Shown piece by piece: positions 1 through 8,498 of a DNA stretch of 64,000 nt. The stretch spans positions 1-64,000 of the forward strand of contig CANRLW010000004.1 in NCBI GenBank assembly GCA_947631575.1, read 5' to 3'. Under the pieces are notes generated by a model. The model was not told the DNA's origin. It searched no databases and worked only from the letters and a program-made list of their open reading frames with translations. Position 1 is the first letter of the stretch. Each line of letters begins with the position of its first letter. A program made the position numbers and the translations under genes. The stretch is from an uncultured Clostridia bacterium (GTDB lineage: Bacteria > Bacillota > Clostridia > Oscillospirales > Ruminococcaceae).

Positions 1-24
1 AAGCGCAAGAAAAAAGATCAGTAA
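1..24 (+). CDS. C-terminal tail of an upstream gene (partial)
   Basis: The first 24 bases read KRKKKDQ and a TAA stop in frame 1, followed 15 bases later by a strong terminator hairpin. This fits the basic C-terminal tail of a gene that starts before the window. Nothing can be said about its function. Confidence 0.45.
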   Translation, partial: KRKKKDQ

Positions 25-39
25 TATTTGATTAGATTT

Positions 40-73
40 GTCCCGTTCTGTTTTTGCAGGACGGGACATTTTT
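40..73 (+). terminator. Rho-independent terminator
   Basis: Stem GTCCCGT (40-46) pairs with ACGGGAC (61-67), followed by ATTTTT (68-73). It ends the gene whose tail lies at 1-24 and separates it from the promoter at 115-143. Confidence 0.85.
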
Positions 74-114
74 ATTTGTGATTTCAAAGAGTGGGATTTT
101 TTACATAAAAGATA

Positions 115-143
115 TTGACTATAAATTAAAAAAGTGGTACAAT
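115..143 (+). promoter_or_regulatory. Sigma-A promoter of the G3E GTPase operon
   Basis: -35 TTGACT (115-120), 17-bp spacer, -10 TACAAT (138-143), with an extended -10 TG at 135-136. It drives the first G3E gene and probably the run that follows, since no terminator is seen before the ComEC-like gene ends near 8346. Confidence 0.75.
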
Positions 144-154
144 ATAATGTGTAA

Positions 155-173
155 TGCAAATATGGGATTTGCA
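155..173 (+). promoter_or_regulatory. Inverted repeat just downstream of the promoter, candidate operator
   Basis: TGCAAAT (155-161) and ATTTGCA (167-173) form a perfect 7-bp dyad with a 5-bp centre, placed where a repressor would block transcription start or clearance. The half-sites resemble those of the Zur-type box at 29540-29554 (TGAAAAT/ATTTTCA), but the spacing differs (5 versus 1). Function is inferred only. Confidence 0.4.
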
Positions 174-204
174 AATTTAAATGAAAGTACCAGAGGTGTA
201 TAAA

Positions 205-1329
205 ATGACAAAGATAGATGTTTTTTCGGGTTTTTTGGGAGCAGGTAAAACAACGCTCATAAAAAAGCTTTTGAAAGAGGGTTACAACGGAGAAAAGTTA
301 GTCCTTATCGAAAACGAGTTCGGTGAGATAGGAATTGACGGCGGATTTATGAAGGACGCGGGTATTCAGGTCACCGAGATGAACCAAGGCTGCATTTGCT
401 GTTCATTGGTAGGTGATTTCGGAAAGGCTCTCCAGAAAGTTCTTGAAGAATTTGCTCCTGACAGAATATTGATAGAGCCGTCTGGCGTTGGAAAGCTCTC
501 GGACGTTATAAAGGCGGTCATGGACATTAACAGTGAAGATATTGTTCTGAACAGTTATACGACCGTTGTTGACGCTACAAAGATCAGAATGTATATGAAG
601 AACTTTGGAGAGTTCTATAAAAATCAGGTCGAAACAGCAAAGACCATTGTTTTGAGCCGTTCTCAGAAACTTAGTGATGAAAAACTTGCTGCGGCAATTG
701 CTCAGATAAAGGAGCTTAATCCAAACGCTACAATTGTTACTACAAATTGGGACGAAATAAGCGGCGCGCAGATCTTGCAGGCAATGGAAAATGAAAATAA
801 ATTTGCCGACGACCTGCTTAAAGAAACTCTTGCTCATCATCATGACGACGACGATGAGGACGAGCATGAACATCATCATCACCACGATGACGACAATGAA
901 TGTTGTCACGGACATCATCACTATGACGAAGATGACGAAGACGAGCATGAACACCACCATCATGATGACGATGACGAAGACGAGCATGAACATCATCACC
1001 ACGACGGTGAGGAATGTCACTGTCATGACGAACATCACCACCATCATCATCACCATGCCGACGAAGTGTTTACTTCAATGGGAATTGAAACGGCTAAGAA
1101 GTTTTCAAAGGAAGAGCTTGAAAATGCGCTTTCAAAGCTCTCAAATGAGGAATTTGGAGTTGTCCTGAGAGCAAAAGGCATTGTAGAGGGCAAGGACGGC
1201 TGGATAGAGTTTGATTTTGTTCCCGAAGAATATGAGATAAGAAACGGTTCTGCTGACGTTACGGGAAAAATGTGCGTTATCGGTTCAAAACTTGACGAAG
1301 AAAAGATAAAGGCACTTTTTGGTGTCTGA
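205..1329 (+). CDS. CobW/G3E-family GTPase with His/Asp-rich metal-binding array
   Basis: G3E-family GTPases (CobW, YjiA, YeiR, ZagA types) are metal chaperones or insertases. The start is ATG 205 (MTKIDVFSGF), preceded by AGAGGTG; the in-frame ATG at 181 has no ribosome binding site. Visible motifs: Walker A GFLGAGKTT (about residues 9-17), the metal motif GCICC (62-66) and the Walker B region ILIEPSG (88-94). The usual NKxD guanine-specificity motif reads SRSQ (151-154). Residues about 211-284 are almost only His, Asp and Glu with a few Cys, built from three DDDEDEHEHHHH-like repeats, and should bind Zn, Ni or Co. A CobW C-terminal domain follows (MGIETAKKFS onward). A second G3E-type gene starts 12 bp downstream. 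The metal is unknown; zinc is a guess. Confidence 0.88.
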   Translation: MTKIDVFSGFLGAGKTTLIKKLLKEGYNGEKLVLIENEFGEIGIDGGFMKDAGIQVTEMNQGCICCSLVGDFGKALQKVLEEFAPDRILIEPSGVGKLSDVIKAVMDINSEDIVLNSYTTVVDATKIRMYMKNFGEFYKNQVETAKTIVLSRSQKLSDEKLAAAIAQIKELNPNATIVTTNWDEISGAQILQAMENENKFADDLLKETLAHHHDDDDEDEHEHHHHHDDDNECCHGHHHYDEDDEDEHEHHHHDDDDEDEHEHHHHDGEECHCHDEHHHHHHHHADEVFTSMGIETAKKFSKEELENALSKLSNEEFGVVLRAKGIVEGKDGWIEFDFVPEEYEIRNGSADVTGKMCVIGSKLDEEKIKALFGV

Positions 1330-1341
1330 TTGGAGTATAAA

Positions 1342-2289
1342 ATGGAAATACCCGTTTATTTAATGACAGGCTTTCTCGAAAGCGGAAAAACGTCGTTTAT
1401 TCTTGAAACACTGAATGACAGAGAGTTTAGCAGGGGCGAGAGAACGCTTGTTATTGCCTGCGAGGACGGCGAAGTAGAATATGACGAGAAAATTCTGAAA
1501 GCGTCCAAGTCTGTTGTGGAATTTATTGAGGACGAAGACGATTTTAATCCCGAAAACCTCACTGCGCTTATAGAAAAGCACAGACCCTCAAGAGTTATGC
1601 TTGAATATAACGGAATGTGGAGTCTTAGGGATATGGAGCAGAAAGCTCCGAAAAACTGGGTCTTCTACCAGATATTTATGTTTGTGGATCACACAAGATT
1701 TGACGTTTATCTTAACAATATGCGTCAGCTTTTGTCGGATAATATCGCAGTCGCTGATATTGTAATATTCAATCGCTGTGAACAGGGAAAAGTCGATAAA
1801 AAGCGCCTGCGCAGGATCTTAAAATCATTAAATCCTCGCATAGATATGATGTTTGAGTATATGGACGGCGAGGTTGAGCAGGGATTTCAGGGCGATGACG
1901 AAATGCCTTTTGATGTAAACGCCGACCCTATCGACATTGTTCATGATGATTTCGGGCTTTGGTATGTTGATATAATGAGCAACTCAAAGCGCTATAACAA
2001 CAGAAACATCAGAGTCCGCGGAATGGTTTTCAGAGCGAAAAATGTTCCGAAAGGTTATTTCGTTATTTCAAGAAGAGCTATGACCTGCTGTGCAAACGAT
2101 ATTCAGGTAGTGGGGATACTAGTAAAATGCCCCGATGAAAGTAAGTTTAAAGACGGAGATTGGGTTGAAGTTACAGGCAGAATTGTCGGAGAAAAACAGG
2201 AAGTTTACAGAGGAGTAGGACCGGTCATTCTTGCGAGGTCAGTAGCTCCGACTGAAAAAGCCGACAGCGAGCTTGTTTATTTTAACTGA
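1342..2289 (+). CDS. G3E-type GTPase fused to a TIGR03943/DUF1980-like C-terminal domain
   Basis: Start ATG 1342 ([11 protein letters not shown]) lies behind TTGGAG; an in-frame TTG at 1330 is less likely. The N-terminal half has a P-loop variant GFLESGKTS (about residues 9-17) and the fold pattern of CobW proteins, but no CxCC motif and no clear NKxD. The C-terminal part (about 210-315; [39 protein letters not shown]) resembles the C-terminal domain of YcgQ/TIGR03943 proteins, which work with the YcgR permease in a Zur-controlled metal system of Bacillus. The fusion suggests a partner for the preceding G3E protein in metal handling. The domain assignment is from memory of the family, not a search. 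Confidence 0.72.
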   Translation: MEIPVYLMTGFLESGKTSFILETLNDREFSRGERTLVIACEDGEVEYDEKILKASKSVVEFIEDEDDFNPENLTALIEKHRPSRVMLEYNGMWSLRDMEQKAPKNWVFYQIFMFVDHTRFDVYLNNMRQLLSDNIAVADIVIFNRCEQGKVDKKRLRRILKSLNPRIDMMFEYMDGEVEQGFQGDDEMPFDVNADPIDIVHDDFGLWYVDIMSNSKRYNNRNIRVRGMVFRAKNVPKGYFVISRRAMTCCANDIQVVGILVKCPDESKFKDGDWVEVTGRIVGEKQEVYRGVGPVILARSVAPTEKADSELVYFN

Positions 2290-2299
2290 TAGAACAAAT

Positions 2300-3331
2300 A
2301 TGGACAAGATTTTTACAGTCAGACTTTCAGAGGACAAAAACGCCGTTGAAATAATCGACCAGACGCTTTTACCGAATGAAGTCAAGTTCCTTCGCCTTGA
2401 AACCGCAGAGGCTGTTTTTGAGGCAATAAAAGAACTTCGTGTGCGCGGCGCTCCTGCAATAGGCATTGCCGCCGGCTTTGGAATGTATGTCTGCGCGAAA
2501 CAACTTAGTGAAAATAATTTTTATGACGAATTAAAAAAGCTCGGACTTTATCTCGTTTCATCAAGACCTACAGCGGTAAATCTTTTCTACGCTGTCGAGC
2601 GTATGCTTTCGGCGGCAAAGGGCGCTGATAAAAAATCAGCGATCCCTTTGCTTTATGAGGAGTGTACGAAAATCTATGACGAGGACAGGCAGATGTGCAG
2701 AGCGATTTCCGAATATGGGCTTACTCTCGTGAAAGACGGTGACGGCATTCTGACCCACTGCAACGCGGGAGCGCTTGCCGCGTCCGAATACGGAACGGGA
2801 CTTGGAACGCTTTTGCTGGGCAAAGAAAAGGGATATAACTTTCATGTGTTCAGCGATGAAACGCGCCCGCTCTTGCAGGGAGCAAGACTAACAAGTTTTG
2901 AGCTTAACCATGCGGGAATAGACGTTACGCTGATATGTGACAATGCCGCGTCACTTCTTATGTCGCAGGGAAAAATAAACGCCTGCTTTGTCGGCTGCGA
3001 CAGAGTAGCCGCAAACGGCGACACCGCAAACAAGATAGGAACGCGCTCTGTTGCAATAAACGCGAAGTTCCACAATATCCCGTTTTACGTTTTCTGTCCA
3101 AGCTCTACAATTGACTTCAATTGCGAAAACGGTGACAAGATAGTAATTGAAGAACGCGACAGCGACGAAATAAAGACAAAGTTCTTTGAAAAGCCTGTTG
3201 CCGAAAATGAAGTAAAATGTTTTAATCCTGCGTTTGATGTAACGCCCGCTGAGCTTATAACCGCGATAGTTACGGAAAAGGGAATTTGCCGCTATCCGTA
3301 TACAAGCTCGCTAAAGAAACTGTTCGGCTGA
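2300..3331 (+). CDS. mtnA: S-methyl-5-thioribose-1-phosphate isomerase
   Basis: Isomerises methylthioribose-1-phosphate (or 5-deoxyribose-1-phosphate) to the ribulose form in methylthioadenosine or 5'-deoxyadenosine salvage. The eIF2B-alpha/MtnA signature is clear: [19 protein letters not shown] with the catalytic Cys, and [16 protein letters not shown] with the catalytic Asp. The length (343 aa) matches MtnA. The start is probably ATG 2300 ([10 protein letters not shown]); its ribosome binding site is weak, and a TTG at 2273 overlapping the previous gene is an alternative. The next gene is an amidohydrolase able to deaminate such nucleosides, which supports a salvage role. No mtnK or aldolase is seen. 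Confidence 0.9.
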   Translation: MDKIFTVRLSEDKNAVEIIDQTLLPNEVKFLRLETAEAVFEAIKELRVRGAPAIGIAAGFGMYVCAKQLSENNFYDELKKLGLYLVSSRPTAVNLFYAVERMLSAAKGADKKSAIPLLYEECTKIYDEDRQMCRAISEYGLTLVKDGDGILTHCNAGALAASEYGTGLGTLLLGKEKGYNFHVFSDETRPLLQGARLTSFELNHAGIDVTLICDNAASLLMSQGKINACFVGCDRVAANGDTANKIGTRSVAINAKFHNIPFYVFCPSSTIDFNCENGDKIVIEERDSDEIKTKFFEKPVAENEVKCFNPAFDVTPAELITAIVTEKGICRYPYTSSLKKLFG

Positions 3332-3348
3332 TTTTGAAGGGAGATTTT

Positions 3349-4617
3349 ATGAAACTGCGCTTTTATAACGCGAAGATCCTTACAATGGAAAATGAAAACA
3401 TAATAAGCGGTGAGCTTTGCACTGACGGAGGCTTGATTTCCTATGTCGGCAGTGAAAAACAAGACGGCGACTTTGACCGCGAAATTGACCTTTGCGGAAA
3501 TCTGATTATTCCCGGCTTTAAAGACGCGCATACTCATACCGCTATGACGTTTCTGCGCTCGTTTGCGGACGATCTGCCGCTTAACGACTGGCTGTATGAA
3601 CAGGTTTTCCCGCACGAGGCTAAACTTACTGAAGAGGCAATTTACGTCTTTACTCAGCTTGGCAATATGGAGTATCTAACAAGCGGCATAACTTCAAGCT
3701 TTGATATGTATTTCAAGCTCCCGAGCTACGCCAAAGCAAATACCGATATGGGTTTCAGAACAGTAATTTGCGGCTCAATAAACGATTTTGGCGGCACTGT
3801 AGAGGGTATTGAGGAAGAATACAACACTTACAATAACTATGACCCGCTTATTTCGTATCAGCTTGGTTTTCATGCGGAGTATACCACTAAGCTTGAAACA
3901 CTTGAAGGTCTTGCAAGACTTGCGCAGAAGTACAAAGCGCCTATGTTTACGCACAACAGCGAAACGAAAGCGGAAGTTGATGGCTGCATTGAGCGCCATA
4001 AAATGACTCCTACGCAGCTTTTCGACAAGCTTGGTATGTTTGAATACGGCGGCGGAGGATTTCACTGTGTTTGGTTTGACGAGCGCGATATGGATATCTT
4101 CCGCGACAAGGGTCTGTATATGGTGACAAACCCCGCGTCAAACCTTAAACTTGCGAGCGGAATTGCGCCGATCTGTGAAATGAAACGTCACGGCATGACA
4201 AATTTCGCAATAGGAACAGACGGCGCGGCGTCTAACAACTGCCTTGATATGTTCAAGGAAATGTTCCTTGTCGCGGGATTGCAGAAAGTAAAGGAAAACA
4301 ACGCGGCGGCGTGTCCTGCATTCGGGGTACTTGAAATGGCTACAAAAGGTGGCGCGAAAGCTATGGGGCTTGATGACTGCGATGTTCTTGCGGCAGGAAA
4401 GCGCGCCGATCTGGCAGTTATCGACCTTATGCAGCCGAATATGCAGCCTGTTCACAACATTGCAAAAAATCTCGTTTATGCTGGATCTAAGCAGAATGTA
4501 AAAATGACCGTTATTGACGGGAAAATTCTGTACGAGGACGGAAAGTTTTTGACAGTTGACGCTGATGAAGTGTACAAGAGAGCGAATACGATAGCAAGAG
4601 AGATCTGCGGGGACTGA
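3349..4617 (+). CDS. Amidohydrolase, MTA/SAH/5'-deoxyadenosine deaminase type
   Basis: Metal-dependent amidohydrolase of the ATZ/TRZ family. The Zn-ligand motif HTHT sits in DAHTHTAMTFLRSFADD (about residues 56-72), with later ligands in FHAEYT, the THNSETKAEV stretch and GTDGAASNNCLDM. This pattern fits 5-methylthioadenosine/S-adenosylhomocysteine deaminases and 5'-deoxyadenosine deaminase (MtaD/DadD). Start ATG 3349 follows GAAGGGAG. It is 17 bp after mtnA, so the pair likely handles 5'-modified adenosines left by SAM reactions. The exact substrate cannot be fixed from sequence. Confidence 0.85.
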   Translation: MKLRFYNAKILTMENENIISGELCTDGGLISYVGSEKQDGDFDREIDLCGNLIIPGFKDAHTHTAMTFLRSFADDLPLNDWLYEQVFPHEAKLTEEAIYVFTQLGNMEYLTSGITSSFDMYFKLPSYAKANTDMGFRTVICGSINDFGGTVEGIEEEYNTYNNYDPLISYQLGFHAEYTTKLETLEGLARLAQKYKAPMFTHNSETKAEVDGCIERHKMTPTQLFDKLGMFEYGGGGFHCVWFDERDMDIFRDKGLYMVTNPASNLKLASGIAPICEMKRHGMTNFAIGTDGAASNNCLDMFKEMFLVAGLQKVKENNAAACPAFGVLEMATKGGAKAMGLDDCDVLAAGKRADLAVIDLMQPNMQPVHNIAKNLVYAGSKQNVKMTVIDGKILYEDGKFLTVDADEVYKRANTIAREICGD

Positions 4618-4630
4618 CCTTGGAGGAGAT

Positions 4631-5530
4631 ATGAAAATTCTCGTAACGGGCGGAACTGTATTTGCAAGCCGCTTTACAGCGGAATATTTCTCAAAAGAAA
4701 ACGAGGTATACGTTTTAAACCGCGGCACGCGTCGTCAGTCAAAGGGCGTTGTTCCTATAATTGCCGATAGGCACGCGCTCGGAGATGCGCTGAAAAAATA
4801 TTATTTTGACGCAGTTATCGACGTAACGGCATATAATTCTGCAGATATTGACGATTTGCTTGACGGCTTGGGTGAATTTGGAAACTATATTATGATAAGC
4901 TCAAGCGCGGTTTATCCCGAAACCCTACCTCAACCGTTTTCCGAGGAAATGGAAACAGGCGAAAATAAAATATGGGGCGATTACGGCACGAATAAGATCG
5001 CGGCTGAAAATCGCCTGCTTGAACGCGTTTCAAACGCCTATATACTTCGTCCGCCGTATCTTTACGGAAAATACAACAACCTGTACCGCGAGGCGTTTAT
5101 TTTTGAATGTGCCGAACAAAACCGCAAATTCTATGTTCCTAAAAACGGGAAAATGAAACTTCAATTTTTCGACATTGAAGATATGTGCAGATTTATTGAG
5201 ATATTACTTGAAACGAAACCGAAAAGGCGAGTTTTCAACGTTGGAAATCCCTGCTCTGTCGATATTCTCGAATGGGTGAGCAGTTGTTATGAAGTTTTGG
5301 GAAAAACGCCCGAATTTGAGTTTGTACATAAAAATATTAGCCAAAGAAGTTTCTTTCCGTTTTATGATTATGAATACGCTCTTGACGTTTCGGAAATGTC
5401 AAAACTTATGCCGAATGTTAAGCCGCTCGGAGAGGGCTTAAAACAGTCGTACGGGTGGTTTAAAAACAACCGTGGTGAAGTTTTAAGAAAGAAACTGCTT
5501 GAATTTATAGAAAGTGAATTGAGAGGATAA
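4631..5530 (+). CDS. NAD-dependent epimerase/dehydratase (extended SDR)
   Basis: The N-terminal Rossmann motif MKILVTGGTVFASR (a GGTxxxxR variant), a D-V-T-A-Y strand, ISSSAVYPE with the catalytic-region Ser/Tyr, and a YGTNK-like Lys place it in the extended SDR family. A Tyr-x3-Lys is seen as YGTNK near residue 118. The sugar-nucleotide or other substrate is unknown. Start ATG 4631 follows GGAGGAG. Only 1 bp separates its stop from the start of ygiQ, so the two are co-transcribed. Confidence 0.8.
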   Translation: MKILVTGGTVFASRFTAEYFSKENEVYVLNRGTRRQSKGVVPIIADRHALGDALKKYYFDAVIDVTAYNSADIDDLLDGLGEFGNYIMISSSAVYPETLPQPFSEEMETGENKIWGDYGTNKIAAENRLLERVSNAYILRPPYLYGKYNNLYREAFIFECAEQNRKFYVPKNGKMKLQFFDIEDMCRFIEILLETKPKRRVFNVGNPCSVDILEWVSSCYEVLGKTPEFEFVHKNISQRSFFPFYDYEYALDVSEMSKLMPNVKPLGEGLKQSYGWFKNNRGEVLRKKLLEFIESELRG

Positions 5531-5531
5531 T

Positions 5532-7385
5532 ATGCCGTTTTTGCCTGTATGCAAAAAAGACCTTGAAGAACGCGGAATATCACAGCTTGACTTTATCTGC
5601 GTGACGGGCGACGCTTATATAGACCACCCGACGTTTGGTATAGCCATAATCTCGCGAATGATAGAGGTGGCGGGATTTACGGTTGGGATCATTGCACAGC
5701 CGATAAGTGACAATGATTTCAGAAAGCTTGGAAAGCCGAAACATTGCTTTATGGTGACTGGTGGGAACGTTGACAGTATGGTGTCGAATTATACCGTAGC
5801 ACTTAAAAAGCGTAACGACGACGCTTATTCTCCCGGAGGAAAGGGCGGAAAGCGCCCCGACAGAGCGGTTATAACCTACTGCAAGGCGTTAAAGCGCCTG
5901 TTTCCCGATACGGAGATAGAAATAGGCGGGCTTGAGGCGTCATTGCGCAGATTTGCGCACTACGACTATTGGAGCGACAAAGTCATGCCTTCGATTTTGG
6001 TTGACAGCGGCGCTGATCTTCTTATGTACGGAATGGGAGAAGTCACGCTTTCGGAAATGCTCAACCGCTTTAAACAGGGACAAAAACTCTCGGATATGCA
6101 TGACCTGAGAGGAACTTGTTATCTCACAAAGCCCGAAAATACGCCGCTTGGCGCTGTTCAGTGCGACAGCTATGAAATAGTGAGCGCAAACAAAAAAGCC
6201 TACGCAAAGGCTTGCAGAAAGCAGTATGACGAGCAGGACGAGGTTTACGGAAGAACGATTATCCAGCGCCACGGAAATATGATGCTCGTGCAGAATCCGC
6301 CGCAGCGATCCGTAACGCAAAAGGAATTTGACTATGCATATGAACTTCCATACATGCGCACTTATCACCCTATGTATGAAAAAGACGGCGGTGTTCCCGC
6401 AATACAGGAGATAGAGTTTTCTATAACTCACAACCGCGGCTGTTTCGGTTTCTGCAATTTCTGTTCAATTGCACTTCATCAGGGCAGAAGAGTTCAGACA
6501 AGAAGTGAGGAATCGGTTATCAGAGAGGCGGTTATGCTGACCGAAAAACCGAACTTCAAGGGATATATACATGACGTCGGTGGACCTACCGCAAATTTCC
6601 GCCACCCGTCCTGTGATAATCAGGAAGAACACGGACTTTGCAAAGGCAGAAAGTGTTTAGCTCCGACGCCGTGTAAAAACATTAACGCAGACCACAGCGA
6701 TTATATTGCGCTTTTGCGTAAACTGCGGTCAATTAAAAAGGTGAAGAAAGTTTTTATCCGTTCGGGAATTAGGTTTGATTATCTGCTTTTGGATAAGAAC
6801 ACGAATTTTCTTGATGAGCTTGTAGAATATCATGTCAGCGGTCAGCTCAAAGTTGCGCCCGAACACGCCTCGAACAGGGTGCTTGATCTAATGGGAAAGC
6901 CGCATATCGAAGTATACGAGGAGTTTGAAAAGAAGTTTTATAAGGCAACTAAAAAATGCGGAAAAGAGCAGTATCTTGTGCCTTATCTTATGTCCTCGCA
7001 CCCCGGCTGTACTCTGAGTGACGCGATAGAGCTTGCGCTTTTTGAGAAAAAGCACAATATCCGGCCCGAGCAGGTTCAGGACTTTTATCCCACTCCCGGA
7101 ACTATTTCCACGGCAATGTTCTATACGGGCTTAGATCCTTATACAATGGAGCCAGTATTTGTTCCCAGAACCGCCGAAGAAAAAGCTATGCAGCGCGCTT
7201 TGTTGCAATATTTTATGCCGAAGAACCGCGCGCTTGTGGAAAAAGCGCTTACAATTGCAAAGCGCCGCGACCTTATCGGCTTTGGCGGAGAATGTCTTAT
7301 AGCTCCTGACAAAACACTTCCCGAAAGGAAAAACAATGCCCAAAAGAAAGAAACCAATAACCAGAAAAAGAAAACCAAGCGTTAA
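5532..7385 (+). CDS. ygiQ: YgiQ-family radical SAM protein
   Basis: Starts ATG 5532 behind GAGAGGATA. The N-terminus (LPVCKKDLEERGISQLDFICVTGDAYIDHPTFG, read in pieces) is typical of YgiQ (UPF0313). The radical SAM cluster motif CFGFCNFC (CxxxCxxC) lies near residue 310, and the C-terminal part contains DFYPTPGT, characteristic of the family. The end is Lys/Asn/Gln-rich (KKETNNQKKKTKR), a common basic tail. The length (617 aa) is usual. The biological reaction of YgiQ is not established. The last 50 bp overlap the following ComEC-like gene in another frame. Confidence 0.92.
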   Translation: MPFLPVCKKDLEERGISQLDFICVTGDAYIDHPTFGIAIISRMIEVAGFTVGIIAQPISDNDFRKLGKPKHCFMVTGGNVDSMVSNYTVALKKRNDDAYSPGGKGGKRPDRAVITYCKALKRLFPDTEIEIGGLEASLRRFAHYDYWSDKVMPSILVDSGADLLMYGMGEVTLSEMLNRFKQGQKLSDMHDLRGTCYLTKPENTPLGAVQCDSYEIVSANKKAYAKACRKQYDEQDEVYGRTIIQRHGNMMLVQNPPQRSVTQKEFDYAYELPYMRTYHPMYEKDGGVPAIQEIEFSITHNRGCFGFCNFCSIALHQGRRVQTRSEESVIREAVMLTEKPNFKGYIHDVGGPTANFRHPSCDNQEEHGLCKGRKCLAPTPCKNINADHSDYIALLRKLRSIKKVKKVFIRSGIRFDYLLLDKNTNFLDELVEYHVSGQLKVAPEHASNRVLDLMGKPHIEVYEEFEKKFYKATKKCGKEQYLVPYLMSSHPGCTLSDAIELALFEKKHNIRPEQVQDFYPTPGTISTAMFYTGLDPYTMEPVFVPRTAEEKAMQRALLQYFMPKNRALVEKALTIAKRRDLIGFGGECLIAPDKTLPERKNNAQKKETNNQKKKTKR

Positions 7386-8346
7386 ACAGATATACAGAAA
7401 AGTTGTATCGACAGTGCTGATAATTATTTCGGTTGCAGCACTGTTTTTCTTTGTAAACGACAAGTTCCTTAAAATTGAATGGATACCGTCTACAAATGAC
7501 GTTGTTATATTTTTCGGAGGCGGCATAAAGCCGCTTGTAAAGCCCAAAGAAAATGAGGCTGTCGTGCATTTTATTGATGTCGGACAGGCTGACAGTGAAC
7601 TTATTGTCACAGATAATTATACAGTACTTATCGATGGCGGATTAGAAGATACTTCGGGAAATATTTTCGGCTATCTGAAATTTCAGGAGATAGAGAAAAT
7701 AGATCTTGTAATATGCACCCACCCGCACGGCGACCATATCGGCAGCATATATAAAGTACTTATGGATTATAAAGTAGACAAGATCATAATGCCGAGAATA
7801 CCGGTAGACCTTGTTCCTGAAACGACAACCTATTTAAAAATGATGGCGGAAATAGATATGAAAAACATTAACGCAGAATATGCCGAAGTCGGCGAGAAAT
7901 ATTATATTGACGACGACAGTTATATTGAGATACTAGCGCCGATGGTGGACTATTATGATGACCTGAATGATTTTTCAGTAGTTACTAAATTTGTAAACGG
8001 CGAAAATTCGTTTTTGTTTACGGGAGATCTCACGAGCATAGGTGAAAAGGATCTCATTGAAAGCGGGGCGGATATTGACGTTGACGTTTTAAAGGTCGGT
8101 CACCACGGAAGTGCGGGTTCAAGCTCGGAGGAGTTTCTTTTAAGGGTGACGCCGGATATAGCCGTTTTTGAAGTCGCAGAAATAAATTATTACGGACACC
8201 CTCGGAGCGAGGTTTTCGACCGCCTTGAAAACGTAGGTTGTTATGAATTTTACGCTACATCCCGCGACGGAAATATTGTTATAGTAAGCGACGGCTCGGA
8301 GCTTAGAGTTGAAACCGAAAAGAAATTCCCGGGGAATGCCGCTTGA
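7336..8346 (+). CDS. ComEC-like metallo-beta-lactamase, membrane-anchored or exported
   Basis: Begins ATG 7336 inside ygiQ, with AAAGGA 8 bp upstream. A basic N-terminus and one hydrophobic helix (about residues 19-36) anchor or export it. The MBL fold follows: VHFIDVGQADSELI, LIDGG, the metal motif THPHGDHIGS (about 130-139), FTGDL, and KVGHHGS. This is the C-terminal nuclease-like domain of ComEC/Rec2, here a free-standing protein without the competence channel. It may act on extracellular nucleic acid or a phosphodiester; the substrate is unknown. Confidence 0.85.
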   Translation: MPKRKKPITRKRKPSVKQIYRKVVSTVLIIISVAALFFFVNDKFLKIEWIPSTNDVVIFFGGGIKPLVKPKENEAVVHFIDVGQADSELIVTDNYTVLIDGGLEDTSGNIFGYLKFQEIEKIDLVICTHPHGDHIGSIYKVLMDYKVDKIIMPRIPVDLVPETTTYLKMMAEIDMKNINAEYAEVGEKYYIDDDSYIEILAPMVDYYDDLNDFSVVTKFVNGENSFLFTGDLTSIGEKDLIESGADIDVDVLKVGHHGSAGSSSEEFLLRVTPDIAVFEVAEINYYGHPRSEVFDRLENVGCYEFYATSRDGNIVIVSDGSELRVETEKKFPGNAA

Positions 8347-8422
8347 TTGTTGTTAAAATGCATAAAAACAGGGTTTAATGTTTGATTAAAATAATTAAAA
8401 ACACGGTTTTTAAATTATCATC

Positions 8423-8451
8423 TTGTAGAAATAAGGAAAATGTTGTATAAT
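8423..8451 (+). promoter_or_regulatory. Sigma-A promoter of typA
   Basis: -35 TTGTAG (8423-8428), 17-bp spacer, -10 TATAAT (8446-8451), about 48 bp before the typA start. The upstream AT-rich spacer (8347-8422) holds a weak AAAAAC/GTTTTT dyad that may be a poor terminator. Confidence 0.6.
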
Positions 8452-8498
8452 ACTTTTGATGTAAATCTATATATCAAGAAAAAGGAAAGTGAGCAAAT

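Noticed and set aside
403..1056. Long minus-strand frame opposite the first G3E gene
   Set aside because: Its Met/Val-rich protein is simply the antisense of the His/Asp repeat (CAT/GAC codons); there is no ribosome binding site.
791..1168. Thr/Met-rich frame on the + strand within the same gene
   Set aside because: An out-of-frame reading of the His-rich tract, fully inside the real gene.
8347..8422. Terminator between the ComEC-like gene and typA
   Set aside because: AAAAAC/GTTTTT is short and all A/T apart from one pair, too weak to call a terminator.
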